From the NCBI GenBank assembly GCA_001643675.2, contig LSRY02000038.1:374501-438500 (forward strand): a stretch of DNA of 64,000 nucleotides. The letters run 5' to 3'. Source of the stretch: Monocercomonoides exilis. Its lineage: Eukaryota; Preaxostyla; Oxymonadida; Polymastigidae. This document shows positions 11,095-23,012 of the stretch, piece by piece. A program made the position numbers and the translations under genes. Below the pieces are notes generated by a model. It had not been told where the DNA came from, made no database searches, and saw only the letters and a list, made by a program, of their open reading frames with translations. The stretch's first letter is position 1. Each line of letters starts with the position of its first letter.

Positions 11095-13760
11095 ATTGGT
11101 TGATTGAATGATTTTGAGAGGAGAAAAAGTTTTGTTTTTGCATTGTTTTGAATTGAGTATTCATAAAATTTTTTAAGTCAATTTCGTTTTTTGTTTTTTG
11201 TTTTTTTGTTTTTAATTGTTTTGAAAATTCTCAGTTTCTTTCCTTCTTGTTGTAATTCCAATCTGTTTTGCGTGTCAGCACCTCAGTCTTGTTTTGTGCA
11301 AAAAAAAAATATTTGTTTTCATTTGTTTATAGTCAAATTTTCATCAATATTCGTGTGATAAAATATCTTTGTTTGCTTGTATTTTTTCAGCTGAATGTTT
11401 TTTGTTGCATATGTATGTATTTTTTATGTTTGCATTTATGAATCGTTTTTATTTCAAAAAATACAACACCAACACTTTATTATTTCAGCAAAAATGTTCC
11501 ATTTGATAATTTATTTTGTTTGTTTGTTGGCTTCTGAATATCACACAAACATTGTTCAAAGTGTTCTTTTGGGGGAGAACAAAATTGAAGAAAATATTAC
11601 AAATAATGGACTCATTCAATCGGAATAGATTCAGATGATTTCTTATTAGTCAATGACATTGTTTTTGATAATTTTCCTTTTTGTTGGAAAAGAAAAAATG
11701 ATTGATAAGAAACTCTTTTCCAGCAAAGCCGTTTCAATGGAACCAAGCTATAGATGAAAATCAAAGAAGTGTGATAGAATGCTTTTCAAGATGATAGAGA
11801 AAGAAAATTTTTTCATCCTCTGCGAAGATCTTTTCAATGAGTTTTGCAAAACAATGAGAGAAGAGAAAATATCAGTGGAATATTCTGTTCTCCTTTGAGG
11901 GCACATTTGCCATTGCAAATCTCATTAAGAAACTCGGACCGAATGACTCAATAAACACCAGCAAGCAAATTCATCAAAAGAATGATAACAGAAGAAGAGG
12001 AGGGAACAAAAGAGAGGAAAGCAAAAATGGTGATTGGCCTTTGTGAGAGCTCTCTATCTCTATTAAACAAAGGATTTCGCTTTTCAATGTAAGTTCTCTT
12101 CAAGCACATTGCTCGCCTGTTGAAATTTGCATAGAAAAGAATGATGGAAAAAAGAACATAAAAGTTGTTGAAATGGAAAATTAGTTTTGACAGGCGTTGC
12201 TATTGATAAAGTGTGAGAAAGATAGTGTTTTTTTTTCAAAAAAGATAAAAAAATTTGAATGAAAAAATACTTGAAGTTCGATGTGTCAAAAGAGCTGTTC
12301 TTGAATGAGACAACGGAAGAAATAAAGCGTCATCAGGAACACAAGTTCCTAACTAGCCTTGAATATCAACTTATTTGAAAGTTTTCACTTGAAGAAAGTT
12401 CAAGAAAATGTGAATTGTGAAGCACATGTGTGAATGTGCTCCATTTCTAAAAAAAGCAAGAGAACAGGAAGAGCTTAAAAGGAATAGAGCTTGAAAGAAA
12501 AGAGTGAAACAGAAAGATGAAGAAAATTTGGTGGAAATGAAGACAAAAAAGATGTGGTGAACAAAACTTGAGACATTTCATAGGCTTTTCCAGATGAAGA
12601 GCGTAGAAAGCACAAAGCCCCTTTCGAGCATTGTGAAGCTTTGCTGAACAACGATGAAGTGTGGTGGTGAAATATTCCTTGAATATGCTAGTGACCTTTA
12701 CAGGGCGATTTGAACAAGTGCGTTTAAAACAGAGGAATTTCTTTTGAAAAGTGTATTGAATGAATATGTTTTGGATGGATAAATGTGATTGCCACTGAAA
12801 TATGATATGACCTCTCATTTTGTCAGAGGTGATGAGATGCTTTCTGCAAGTTATCCTCATCAACGAGCTCTCAAGACAATGAATGAATTAAAAAAAGATT
12901 GAAGATAAATTGCAGAAAAGAAAGAAAAGGAAAAGGATAAAGATTTTATTGTCTTTTTCTTCAAAGATGAAAACTGTTATTCGTTCTTGCATATGAGTAT
13001 TGTCTTTTGTTTTCCTTCCATTGACGATGAAATATTGACAATTTTTGTTTTTATTTTTCCTTATTTCACAATAAAATTTCTTTTCATTGACTTGTTTTAT
13101 TTGATTTTGAAATTAGTTGTTCACATGTGTGGGACTTGAAGGGAAATCTTTCAAATCATTTGCTTTCTAACCTATTTAAAAATTTTGGAAATCTTGAAAA
13201 TAATTTTTTTGTAAATTAATTGTAAATTGAAATCAAAAAGAACAAGAAATGCAAATTCAACACGAAAGAAAACAAACCAAATGTGAATTGACTTTTTCAA
13301 TAGTGAGCAACAATAATGCTTGCAATCAAACATCAATAGAAATTATCAAAAAAGAATAATGAAATTAGTATATTACTTTGAAGTTGAAGTGGAAGCAGAG
13401 AAACAAACAACTTCATAAATAACAATCTTCCTAAACATATAAAAATAATAATTGACAAAAAATTGGAGTTGAAAACATACAAATAAAAGAAATGTTTAAT
13501 CACACAAATAAAACACAGCACAAGAATCTTGATAGAAAGCATGAAACAAGACAATTTCAAATGAAATCACAACCTGGCTCATTTGTTCCAATAACAAAAA
13601 TAAAAATCTTCAATTCCGATCAAATATTCGTTTATCTTTTTAAAAGCGAATGAAAATGAAATTGCGCACAAAATTGAAGATGAATAAAACTGAAGGATTT
13701 CAAAATATGTCTTTCAACGAAAAAAGCACAAACGAAAAATCTCATATATTTCAAATATGG
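11095..13760. other. Intergenic, no recognised gene
   Basis: AT-rich sequence after the stop of protein A. One plus-strand frame (about 11494-11628) starts with a hydrophobic, signal-peptide-like stretch (FHLIIYFVCLLAS) and is listed separately. Frames on the minus strand near 12447-12863 have no recognisable content. No RNA gene or repeat was recognised. Confidence 0.4.
11494..11628 (+). other. Short signal-peptide-like frame, possible gene relic
   Basis: A frame of 44 codons starts with an ATG near 11494 and ends in TAG at 11628. It opens with a hydrophobic stretch like a secretory signal and continues with an Asn-rich segment (KIEENITNNGLIQSE). It resembles the start of a beta-helix surface protein such as A, but nothing beyond it is open. 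It could be a truncated relative or chance. Confidence 0.15.
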
Positions 13761-13769
13761 CTAATTTTT

Positions 13770-13986
13770 TTTTTTGAAAAGTGACTTTTGAAAAATTAGC
13801 AAATAAAATAAAATATGCATATTTCGATCATATCTCCATTCGAATTAACCATATTTGACTTTCATGAAAACAAATTGTTAAAAAAGTTATTATTTATATT
13901 CAAGTTAAGCTTGGTGAGTGAGAACAAAAATTTGATTGAAAAATGAAATTTTTATCTAATTTAAAAATTCTCAAAAAGTCACTCAA

Positions 13987-13988
<2 letters not shown>
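13770..13988 (+). repeat. Degenerate third copy of the foldback MITE
   Basis: The right part (about 13900-13985) matches the right half of the MITE at 20316-20557: a GTGAGTGAGAAC-like block, then AAAAATTTGATTG, then ATGAAATTTTTAT, ending in CTCAAAAAGTCACT. The left end has TTGAAAAGTGAC. The termini are eroded and a poly-A tract follows directly. The assignment is by eye. Confidence 0.5.

Positions 13989-14026
<38 letters not shown>
13989..14026. repeat. Poly-A tract (38 A)
   Basis: An uninterrupted run of A next to the degenerate MITE copy. Similar runs occur at 23765-23810 and, as T, at 51218-51256. It could be a slippage-expanded homopolymer or the tail of a retroposed sequence; no adjacent RNA-derived sequence was recognised. 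Confidence 0.9.
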
Positions 14027-14027
<1 letters not shown>

Positions 14028-14815
14028 GTTCCAAAAAATGTATTAATTCGGTATTTATATAAGACTTTTTTTTTTTGATTTATGCATTTTGTTCTGCATG
14101 ATCTTTTCATAATTATTCCATTTGAGAATGAAAGATTTGGGACAGAATTTGTTCATTTTTGAAAAATTCAAAGATTTGTTCCAAACTTTTTCAGCAATCG
14201 TTTGATTATTATTCTGACATTATCGTGCAATATTAAATATAAAAAATAATAAATCGAAAAAAATCTTTGAAAGAACTGTGTGGAACAAAATTCATAAAAC
14301 GTAAAATTACGTCACATTTTTAATAAGATGTGGTGAAAATGTTAAAAACAAATTATTGCATCTTTTTTTTATTAATTCAAGAATATCGCTCAGCATTTGG
14401 AACTTTTTGAAGAATATTCATATATGTCGTGAGGTTTTTTTTTTTCAATAACTTTTCCTTTTTTGTTCAACACTTACCTTTATGAATTATTTCTCTCTAA
14501 AATTATCAACAATTTCATAAGATATATTCTGTGTGAAATGTTATTCATTTCAAAATGAAAGTGAATTGCAGAACAAACAAAGAAAAAATTCAACAAAAAA
14601 AACAAATTTGATAATCTGAAGGGAAAGATATCATAATCAGAATCAAATGAAGTGAGAGAGTTTAAAATACGACATGAATTGCTCGTTCAATCAAATACAC
14701 CTCTTCTTTTCTTCTCTTTCTTTTGTTCACCTTCTTTCTATTCTCCCCATTTCCTTCCTTCTTTCCTTCTTTCCTTCCTTTCTTCCTCCTCCTTTCTTCT
14801 TCTTCTTCTTCTTTC
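14027..14815. other. Intergenic region downstream of MRE11
   Basis: AT-rich DNA holding one copy of a dispersed repeat at 14139-14254 (listed separately) and otherwise nothing recognised. It ends with TTC/TCC runs just outside the MRE11 stop codon at 14816; frames over those runs on the plus strand are artefacts. Confidence 0.4.
14139..14254 (+). repeat. Dispersed repeat family 2, copy 1
   Basis: About 115 bp that aligns by eye with 32993-33100 in the same orientation. Shared blocks include GGGACA-AATT, GATTTGTTCCAAA, TCTGACATT-TCGTGC and a closing AAAAAATAATAAAT-like stretch. No coding potential. Probably a relic of a non-autonomous element or part of a larger repeat. Confidence 0.5.
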
Positions 14816-17800
14816 CTACTCATACTCCTCCTCTTCCTGGCTTCCATACTGCAGATTAAGCGACCCCGTTCTCGACGCAATTCTTGATTTCGCTTTTCCT
14901 CTTCCCCTTCCTCCGCCACCTCCTCCTCTTCCTCCTCTTCCCCTTCCTCTTCCACTTTTCCCTCTTCCAATCTTTTCCTCTCCACTTTCATCTTCTCCTT
15001 CTCCTTCACTCTCTTCTCCTCCTTCTCCTTCTCCTTCCTCCTCCTCTTCTTCTCCTTCTCCTCGCCCCGTGACGCTTCTATAGCTTCCATAACTTCCTCC
15101 TCCACTTCCTTTTCTTCCTCCTCCACCTCTTCCTCCTCTTCCTCTTCCACTTCCACTTCCACTTCCACTTCTTTTGCTTCTCGAATTATGAACAGGTTCG
15201 TTTTCTCCTCCGAATATGGATTCTTCTTCATCGTCTAAATAATGACCTAGTTCTCTCAATGCATCGTCCTTCTCAAATTGAGCAAGAGAAGAAGATGAAA
15301 ATAATGAAGAAGAGGAAGAAGAGGAAGAAGAAGATGATGATGATGATGAATTTATTCCCCCGCTCATCAGATTTGCTAACCCCAGCCTATTAGAAGAAGG
15401 AAGAGGAGGCAATTTTGAGATAGGAGGATGAAGCTGTTGATTAATTTCTTTGGCTTCTTTTGAGTCTTTTGAGTCTTCGCTGAGAAGAGGCATGGTGATA
15501 AGCTCTTTGCGATGCTCAGAGCGGATCATAGCTGGAATCTGGGGGTTTTTATTTCAATAATAATAATTATTATTACAATAACAATAATTAATTAATAAAA
15601 TAAATAAATAAATAAATAAATAAATTATTAATAACAAAAAAGGAATTAATTATTAAATTTCAAAATGGTTAAATGTCAAGTTAAATTATTAAAAAAAAAA
15701 TATGGTAATTATTATTTTTCATAAATCATAATAAATTAGTTCGATTCACATCGTAATGTATTGCAATAATAACAAATAAATCAATAAACAAATATATTAA
15801 TAAATTCTTTCATTCGTTAGTCCATCCATCCATCCATCCATTCATTCATTCATCCATCCATCCATTCATTCATTCATTCATTCATTAATATATTACTAAC
15901 CTGATCAATGCTAAACGGGGCATCCACATTCTTGCACATGGGCGTCAGCAGCCGTTGCGTTGCCTTCAGCATCGTGCCAACTGCTGTGTCGATGGCAGAT
16001 TTCTCGTCTTTGTCCACAAATGAAGTGAGGGATTGGATCAGAAGAGCTGGTTGGAGAAGCTCAAGTTCGGGCTGAGAGGGGAAAAAAATAGAGAGATTAG
16101 AGAGATTAGAGAGATTAGAGAGATTAGAAATTGGAGTGAATTAATAAAAAAAAATTTTTTTTAAATAAATAAATAAATAAATAAATAAAAATAAAATTAA
16201 TTAATTAATTAATTAATAAAACAGAATAAAACAGAACAGAATATCACAATAATCACAATTATAGTTAAAAAAGAAAAAAATAACATTCATTTCAAATAAG
16301 ATAAATAATTTTTCTAAAATAATAATAAATAAATTAATTTTTCATTTAATTACAAATTCTTTCTCTCAACCACAACACACCAAATACTGCCCTATTAAAT
16401 CCTCCACCTTCACCTGCTCCTCCATCATCTTCCTCTTCCTCTCGTACTCATCCATCTGCTCTTCATACTCCCTCCTCCTCTCCTCGTCTGTCCCACCCTC
16501 AGCCATCATCTTCATCTGCCTCTTCATATCCTCATCATCCATCCATTCTTCTCTTTCTCCCCCAAACTCTCCTAATTCTCCAAATTCTCCCATCCCTTTC
16601 ACTTTCATATCTTCCTCCATCCACGTTCCATTCAGATAATCCAAATAACTCTTCACTCTCCCTTCTCTCTTCGCGTGGAAGATGAGGAGGTCAGCCGGAT
16701 TTGCCGTGGATTTCGCGAATAAACGCATCACTTGGTGATAATTTGACACCTTCTGCGTCTTGCTGTGCAGAACGTCCACACGCACAATGGGGAGAAGCAA
16801 AGGAGTGGCAAAAGAGGATGAAGCAGAAGAAGAAAGAGAAGGAGAATCGGAGGATGCTGCCAAGGGAGAAGGTGTAACGCTCTCCACATCTTCATCCATT
16901 GCATCATCAGTCATCAGCTTGCTGTTCTCAATTCCATCCATACTCAGCGCGCCTGCTTCCAACTTCACCACATCTCTTCCTCCGCTGCTTCTCCTCTTTC
17001 TCCTCCTCTCCTTCTCTTTCTCTCGTTCCGCCCGCATCTCCCTCCTCTGCATTTCATTCCCTTCCTCCACACAGCGCGCAATTTCCCTCTCAATCGCGTC
17101 CAGAATCGCCTCCTGCGTCGCACACTCACTCACATCCACAGTGCCCATTACAAACGGCCGCGAGTGCGGGATCTTCAGTACCTCCCACTTCCGGTGCCTC
17201 CCGTTGATGTGCAGGATGCCCACCTTCTTTTGCGCTGTCTCCCCGCTCTGCATCATCGTCACCACACTCGAACCCGGCTGCACAACCTCAAACCCTCTCT
17301 CCGTGTTCACCTGCGGGTGGATCTTGCACTCGTGCTCGTGGCCCCACACGACAAAGTTGAGAAAAAAAGGGAGAAAAGACTCTGGCAGCATGTTCTTCAG
17401 CTGGCGAGCATAACGGTTCTGATGCACCACACACAGGTTAAACCAAGGGCACAGGGCAGGCGCTGAGGCAAGAGACGGAGAAGTAGAGGAGGACTTGCTT
17501 GGGTAGGAAAAATCTCTTTTGACAGCATCAGCGCATTCATCGTTATCTTCAATTTCGTCTTCTTCCTTGTTTTTGCCTTCGTTTCCTCTGTGGCTGCCTC
17601 CTTCTCCTTCTTTTGCTTCGGCTTCTACTTCCATTTCTCTGCTTTTGTCGGGCTTTGCTTCTTCTTCACCTGAATCTGGGCGATACCAAGTCACCTTATC
17701 GTCTCGAAACAGCCTGAACAGCCTCTCGTCGCGAATATGCCCAATTCCGTACAGAGCCAATCGAGTCCTGCCTTTCTCAATTAGGATCGGCGCTATTTCA

Positions 17801-18374
17801 AGTGAGTCAATTGCTTCGCACCGACCAAAATAATTGACAAGTCTGCAAGTTGCAAGAAGATCCATTGCGCTCAAAAGACCTTCTCCAGTTGGATCGTCGT
17901 GATTACCGTGTATTGAAAATATTGGTAATTCCACATTAATGTTTGGATCTTCATAATTCGCGCCCTCCAAAGATCCACGAAAAAGTGGCTCATGACTTCC
18001 TAAAATACGAAATCGAACAGGTTTCTCTCCAAGTGTATATTTTCGTAGTATTTCCATTGTTCTGTTCAATGTACGCCTTGAGGGCTTATTGTCGTGGAAA
18101 AGGTCCCCACCCAACAACACAAAATCGACCTTATAAGGTTTCAAAGAATTTTAATGATAGTTAAGTTTTGAAATGCAAATAATCACAGAAATAAGCTGAA
18201 AACAAGAAAAATGTAATATAATTTTCACACATCATGCTCTTTAGCCATGATAAGAATTTGCTCAAATGCTTCAAATGAATCATCAGCTCGAATGGGATCA
18301 CTTTCATTTAATCCAAGATGATTGTCTGATGCAATCATTATTTTTAAGGTGTCTAATTGTGAAAACTCCTCCAT
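14816..18374 (-). CDS. MRE11 double-strand-break repair nuclease
   Basis: The nuclease of the MRE11-RAD50 complex, which processes DNA ends in the nucleus. Four exons: 18231-18374, 16381-18129, 15901-16071 and 14816-15538, with introns of 101, 309 and 362 bp (donors GTGTGA, GTGTGT, GTTAGT), giving 928 aa ending in TAG. The metal-binding motifs are present: D17 and H19 (ASDNHLG, in exon 1), GGDLFHDNKPSR with D57, GNHDD at N124/H125, then VVHQNR and WGHEHE. Exon 3 encodes the helical segment of the capping domain that continues LLQPALLIQSLTSFVDKDEK. An acidic insertion sits in the nuclease domain after the RLFRDDKVTWYRP segment. The C-terminus carries RG/RGG-rich blocks like the arginine-methylated GAR motif of animal MRE11. 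All key residues are intact. It lies in the spacer between the two giant inverted paralogues. Confidence 0.95.
15539..15900 (-). other. MRE11 intron 3 with ATCC/ATTC microsatellites
   Basis: An intron of 362 bp between exons 3 and 4, GTTAGT donor and CCCCCAG acceptor on the minus strand. It holds short tandem repeats of ATTC/ATCC (about 15820-15890) and AAAT (about 15600-15630), and is much more AT-rich than the exons beside it. Confidence 0.85.
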
Positions 18375-20047
18375 TTATGTTGCTATAAAGGGAAGGAAAA
18401 TGGTCGAAAATTGTCACTTTTTTACTCCAAAATCAATGATATAATGAACAAAATTATTTTGTTAAGCCTCAGATCAATTCACTTTTTCTGTTTATCAACT
18501 CACATCTTTGTTCATATATCTCATTAACGCACTAGTTGTGAATTATTTTAAATAACAACTCAATGCACTTTGATATTTCGTTGAATCGCAAATTGTAATT
18601 TATTTTCAGAAAAGAGAACTAAATCATGCATATTCCCTCTATTTCAAGGATAAAATCTTAAAAACAAAAGTAATTATATAAGCAAATACATGTCAAAATT
18701 TGTGTAATGAAAAAATGCCCTGGAAAAAATATATTCACAAGGCTTGAATACAAGAAGTTGACAAATAAATATTCCAACTTTCACGATTTTAAATAGTGTT
18801 TCGTCTTTCAGATGAAGATACATGTAAAAGATAGCTGTTGTTACCTTTATTTTGAATAAAAGGAAATCGAAAAATGCTTCATGAGCTTAGCAGAACTTTT
18901 GAGCTATGCCAAACCTAAATACATTGTTCAAGCCATTTAAATTCATAAAGAAAAAGGTAATTAAAATAATTGAATAAATATTCAAACATGATCAACAGTG
19001 CATGGATTATCCCCGGCAAATAAAACAGAATGCAAAGAATAATGTTCACAACAAAGTGGATGACGAAATTGTACCTATTTAAATAGAAAGTTCATAAACA
19101 ACTTCGAAATGAAATCGTGAAATTCAAACCCAACTTTCATCTGGGGAACTTGAATAAAACAGAGCATTGTTCATAATAAATATGGTCAAAAATAACACAA
19201 ATCAAATTGAAATTGAAAGGAAAAACAAACTAAAATGGAAGCACAGCAAAGCTGCTGGAGGGAAAATAATGGACAAAATTAATCCTAAAATTAAAAATAT
19301 TGTATCCATCAAATTTTGAAAATGTTGTAACTTCTTTGTTGAAATTATGGTTTTTCATTCAATTCCCGAAAAACATTTGTTCGTAATCACTTTCATTTCT
19401 ATTTTCATTATCCAATAAACAATATATAAATGCAGTCATGTGCATTTTTCTTTTTTTGAAATTCTCTAAATCTTTATAAAGCAAATTCAAAAATTGAGTG
19501 AATATCAAATGAGAATATTATAATTATATTCAAGTGAATAAAATAAAAAAAAAAAATAATAAAAATCAGATTAATGAATTTCACAAAGAAACATTTTTCA
19601 TAATTATTTCAGGCAAGGATTTTGGATATGTTTCTGTTGTTGATGATTTAAAACTTCTTAAAGGTTTTCAAATCATCAAAAACATAGCATTTTCAACTTA
19701 ATCAAAGAAAAAAACAAAAAAAAGTTCGAAAATTTCACATAAGAACGTATAAAACAAGAAGCATTGGGGAAATACAGAAAAAAAATAACTCTTTTTTAAA
19801 AGATTCTGTTTGTTTGAAATTGTTTTTCAATTAACACGTAACGTGAAATATAATACCTCAAGCATTTTCATTAAAAAACAATGTGCAATGAATGAACTTT
19901 TTGTGATCAAAATATTAAAATGTGATTGGTCCTTTTTTTTTATAAAACGTATGAGGGTTCAAAACATTTTGTGATCGAATTTTGGTTGTTTGTTTGCGGA
20001 TATAAAAATCCAATATTTTAAGAAATCTTTTTAAATATTATAGAGTT
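18375..20047. other. Upstream region of MRE11, no recognised gene
   Basis: AT-rich DNA with no long reading frame on either strand, no tRNA-like block and no clear repeat. It should contain the MRE11 promoter, but no promoter motif could be picked out. Confidence 0.5.
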
Positions 20048-20852
20048 ATGAAGGAAATAAATTTTTGTGTTTTGTGCGAAAAAAGCTTGAAAGTCTATAT
20101 TTTCCCCCATACAGTTATCGCACAAAACACCGGACATGACGATTTCACAATATCTGCAAGAAGAAAAATTCTGACAATTTTCCTCAAATTATATCATATC
20201 AATACAAACTCAATTGATAAACGAGAACTTCAAAACAGCTCCTTTTGTGCTCACAGAAAATTATTATTTAATTCTCGGAGAAATAGAATTTTGAGTTTCT
20301 CCGAGTTTTTTTCAATGGGTGATTCTTTTTGAAAAGTCACAAATGTTTAATTTACAAATAAATATTAAATTTCATATTTTGCTAAATATTTTGCTAACAA
20401 ATATCAAGCTTAACTTTAAAGGAATCTATTTCTTGAAAATGCAAATTAAAACATTCTTGAGGAAATTTGTGAGTGAAAGCAGAAATTTGAGCAAAATATG
20501 AAATTTTTGATATATTTGAAAATTAAACATTTGTGACTTTTCAAAAAGAATCACCCATATGTTTATCATAAATAAAAATTATCCGAAACCATTAAAAATG
20601 TTCTGATAACTGTAAAATCCAAATAAAACTTTATTGTTAATTCAGCATCGAAAAAGAAAAGACCAGAACTACTCTTCTCCTTTTTGCGATGAAGATGCAG
20701 AAACAAAAGAATTGAAAGTTAAGGCCGATTCAACTGAAGGAGCATTGTCAAATCCTCATTTTGCCAGTGCGGTTCAACAGCCAGATCAAACAATAAATTC
20801 TGAAGAAAGGCAGCACAAAAAAGAAGAGTCCGTCAGCATTCCCCTTTTTTGA
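20048..20852 (+). CDS. Candidate Cys-motif gene with a MITE in its intron
   Basis: Exon 1 starts at the ATG at 20048 and encodes NFCVLCEKSLKVYIFPH near its N-terminus, a C-x2-C then His pattern like a small metal-binding finger. The frame stays open to about 20310. A foldback MITE (20316-20557) follows, then an acceptor TTAATTCAG, and a second frame from about 20644 to the stop at 20852 that is hydrophilic and acidic (HRKRKDQNYSSPF onward). The splice donor is unclear (a GTTT in the last bases before the MITE is possible). A degenerate relative with the same Cys motif and an acidic end lies at 53045-53560, supporting a real family. Function unknown; a transposon-associated or DNA-binding protein is possible. 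Confidence 0.35.
20316..20557. mobile_element. Foldback MITE, copy 1 (242 bp)
   Basis: The terminal inverted repeats begin TGGGTGATTCTTTTTGAAAA and match perfectly over at least 33 bp; the inner parts also fold back on each other (ATTTCATATTTTGCT on the left against AGCAAAATATGAAAT on the right). The right flank is TA, the left flank AA, probably a mutated TA duplication. There is no coding capacity. The size and TA site fit a Tc1/mariner-type MITE. A second copy is at 23845-24088. Confidence 0.85.
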
Positions 20853-22068
20853 ACAGTCAGAGCAATACTCCCGTCAACAGCGAAGCAGATGTTGATTCCT
20901 TTGACAAAACACCACAAACACTGTGCGCAACAGCAGAATGTGCCTTTGAGTTCCATTATTTTTTAGCCAGCATTTTCTTCAATAGCCTGTTTGTCATATT
21001 TGCCTTTCCAAGTGAAGCCAAAAAGATTTCATTGATTTTGTCAGTTTTTGAAATCCATGTTCAATTCCATTCCGAATTGCATTCTTCTTTGAATATGTTT
21101 CTATTTCCATTGCAACTTTATCAGATTTGTCGAAAATTCATTTATTGCTTTTTAACATTGAAAAGTAATATTTTGAACATCACTTGGGTATCAACCACGT
21201 GACATTCATTACGAGGTATTAATCATTAATTCGTAAATTCTATTCAAATGGTTTTCACAATTTTCCATCATCTTTTTAGATATTTTGGCACGAGATATTT
21301 TGAAGTAACATCATTTTTTAAATGAAATACACACAATTTTCTTAGAAAAGTAATGGATTTGGAGAGATTCTGTATTGGAAGGCTTTGTATAGAAAGATAG
21401 GATAACATAATTGAAGCTCAAGGAAGAGAGCGAAGAAAAAGAGGAAAATTGAAAAGAAAGTGAAAAGATGAGGTGCATGAGAAGAAGAAGAAAGAGATGG
21501 AAACAAGGCCAATGCAGAACGGAAAGAGAAGAGCAAGAGATTGTGAATGAAGAAGAGGCAAATGAGGTTGTTCGTTTTTAGCAATGAGAACATATGGTTT
21601 GCAGAGAAATTAAATTGTGCGCTTGCTTGATTGAAGAAAATTTTTGTTTTTTTGAATGATGAAAGATTTGAAGAAATATGAAATATGAGAAACGATAGAA
21701 ATTATTTCTATTCTAATTTTTATTTATTTTGGAAAAGGTGTTTTTGAGTTCAGATATTCACTGTTCTTGTTAATTGTTAATTCTTTTTGTATTATTGAAA
21801 TTAAGAAAAACAAGGATTTGATGAATATTTTGTTTATTTAATCAGTTTTTTTTGAAATGCTCCATGAAAAATGAATGAAAAAAACTCTTTCACATATTAA
21901 TTGTTCACCAAGTGTTGTTAATTGCGGAAGTCCAAAATAAACTGGCATTTTATCGATGTTCATTATTCCCCATACCCATCCCTTTGTTTGTCTTGTTTTT
22001 CTTGTACATGAAAGCGGTTATGATTTATTGTCCAATTTCACAATTTCGATCACATTTTTGAAGCTTTC
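20853..22068. other. Intergenic, fragmentary frames only
   Basis: The plus strand at 20849-21202 is open but turns hydrophobic and low-grade after about 35 residues; it may be a frameshifted continuation of the candidate gene before it. From 21340 to 21600 the plus strand is purine-rich and codes for nothing recognised. The rest is plain AT-rich DNA. Confidence 0.4.
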
Positions 22069-22990
22069 TTAAAAGATCAGAGCTGTTGAAGGAGCTTTAT
22101 GATAATCATCCACAAGTCCACTTTCTTTGAATGCAGAAAAAACGTTGATCGATGAAGAAACTTGTTGAATGGCATTCACTGCAACCCACAAAAGTTGTTC
22201 CACGCTGTCGTGTGTTGAACCCGATCGAACCTGTTGAATTTGAAGCTTCCAGAGAGAGAAAATTGACAAATCCAATGACTGCAGCAAATGTGTGGTATTC
22301 GGAGGAAAAACCAAAAGCAAAATATTTTCTTTAGCAAGACGAGTCAATATGTTGTCCGACAGGTGTATTCGACACCCATCAAGCAACTGCACTGCTTGTG
22401 TATGTTTATCTGGCAATATCATTCTTTTGATGTAGAAATGAGGAATGAAAACTTTCTCAATCCATTTTTCAAACAACTCAGTAGTTAAATAAGATGAATT
22501 TCCGATTTCCACACAACCATGAATTCAAGTTTGATAGCCAAGAGATTGAAGGGATCTTGTGTTGAACGGTTTTTGCACCAGAAAACAAGGAGTAACAAAA
22601 GTTCCATCTAGTGAAATGCAGTGGAGCAATGATATTCTTTTTTCTCCTCTGTCCACAGGCGTGTGACCCATTTCACGATTTTCATTTGTTCTAACTATTA
22701 AGTTCACCTTTCTTGTATCTTCATGGGCATGATAACCTGATTCATCAGCACAAAAGATCATTGAAGAATATTTTCCATTCACACATTGAGTCAAATGATT
22801 TTTCCAGGGAATAATACTTTGTTCCTAAATTTTCATTCTTTTTTCGTCTCTCACGCTTGAAGGAACGATCATCTATTTTTTCGCTATTCCTTTTTATGAA
22901 TGAAGAATAAAAATTGTTAAAAGGCGTTTTAACGCAAACTTTCGCAACAACGGCTCTCAGCGTTTTCGGTGTGATTTGCTTTCTTTTATC
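22069..22990 (-). pseudogene. Broken pogo/Jerky-like DDE_1 transposase
   Basis: Minus-strand remains of a cut-and-paste transposase. In order it shows a basic segment (KRKQITPKTLRAVV, about 22980), the first catalytic Asp (FCADESGYHAHE), the second (QLLDGCRIHLS) and the third in the typical PPNTTHLLQSLD motif. The first segment is in a different frame from the rest, so there is a frameshift near 22795-22800, and an in-frame TGA at 22525-22527 cuts the DDE domain between the first and second Asp; both sides of that stop are in one frame. The N-terminal helix-turn-helix part is not recognisable. It is a dead copy, more diverged than the intact element at 49090-50771. Confidence 0.8.
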
Positions 22991-23012
22991 TCTCTAATTT
23001 TTCAGTATTTCC

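Noticed and set aside
12447-12863. Minus-strand frame of 138 codons
   Set aside because: Mixed composition but ends in Phe/Ser runs and matches nothing; no splice context or relative in the window.
14652-15083. Plus-strand Ser/Leu/Pro-rich frame
   Set aside because: It is the antisense of the last MRE11 exon, whose minus-strand frame continues the MRE11 protein in phase.
16760-17413. Plus-strand frame of 217 codons
   Set aside because: Antisense of MRE11 exon 2, which carries conserved nuclease motifs.
20274-20305. Perfect 10-bp hairpin (CTCGGAGAAA with its complement, 12-base loop)
   Set aside because: Noted next to the MITE, but short, single and without a matching second copy, so not listed as a terminator or RNA.
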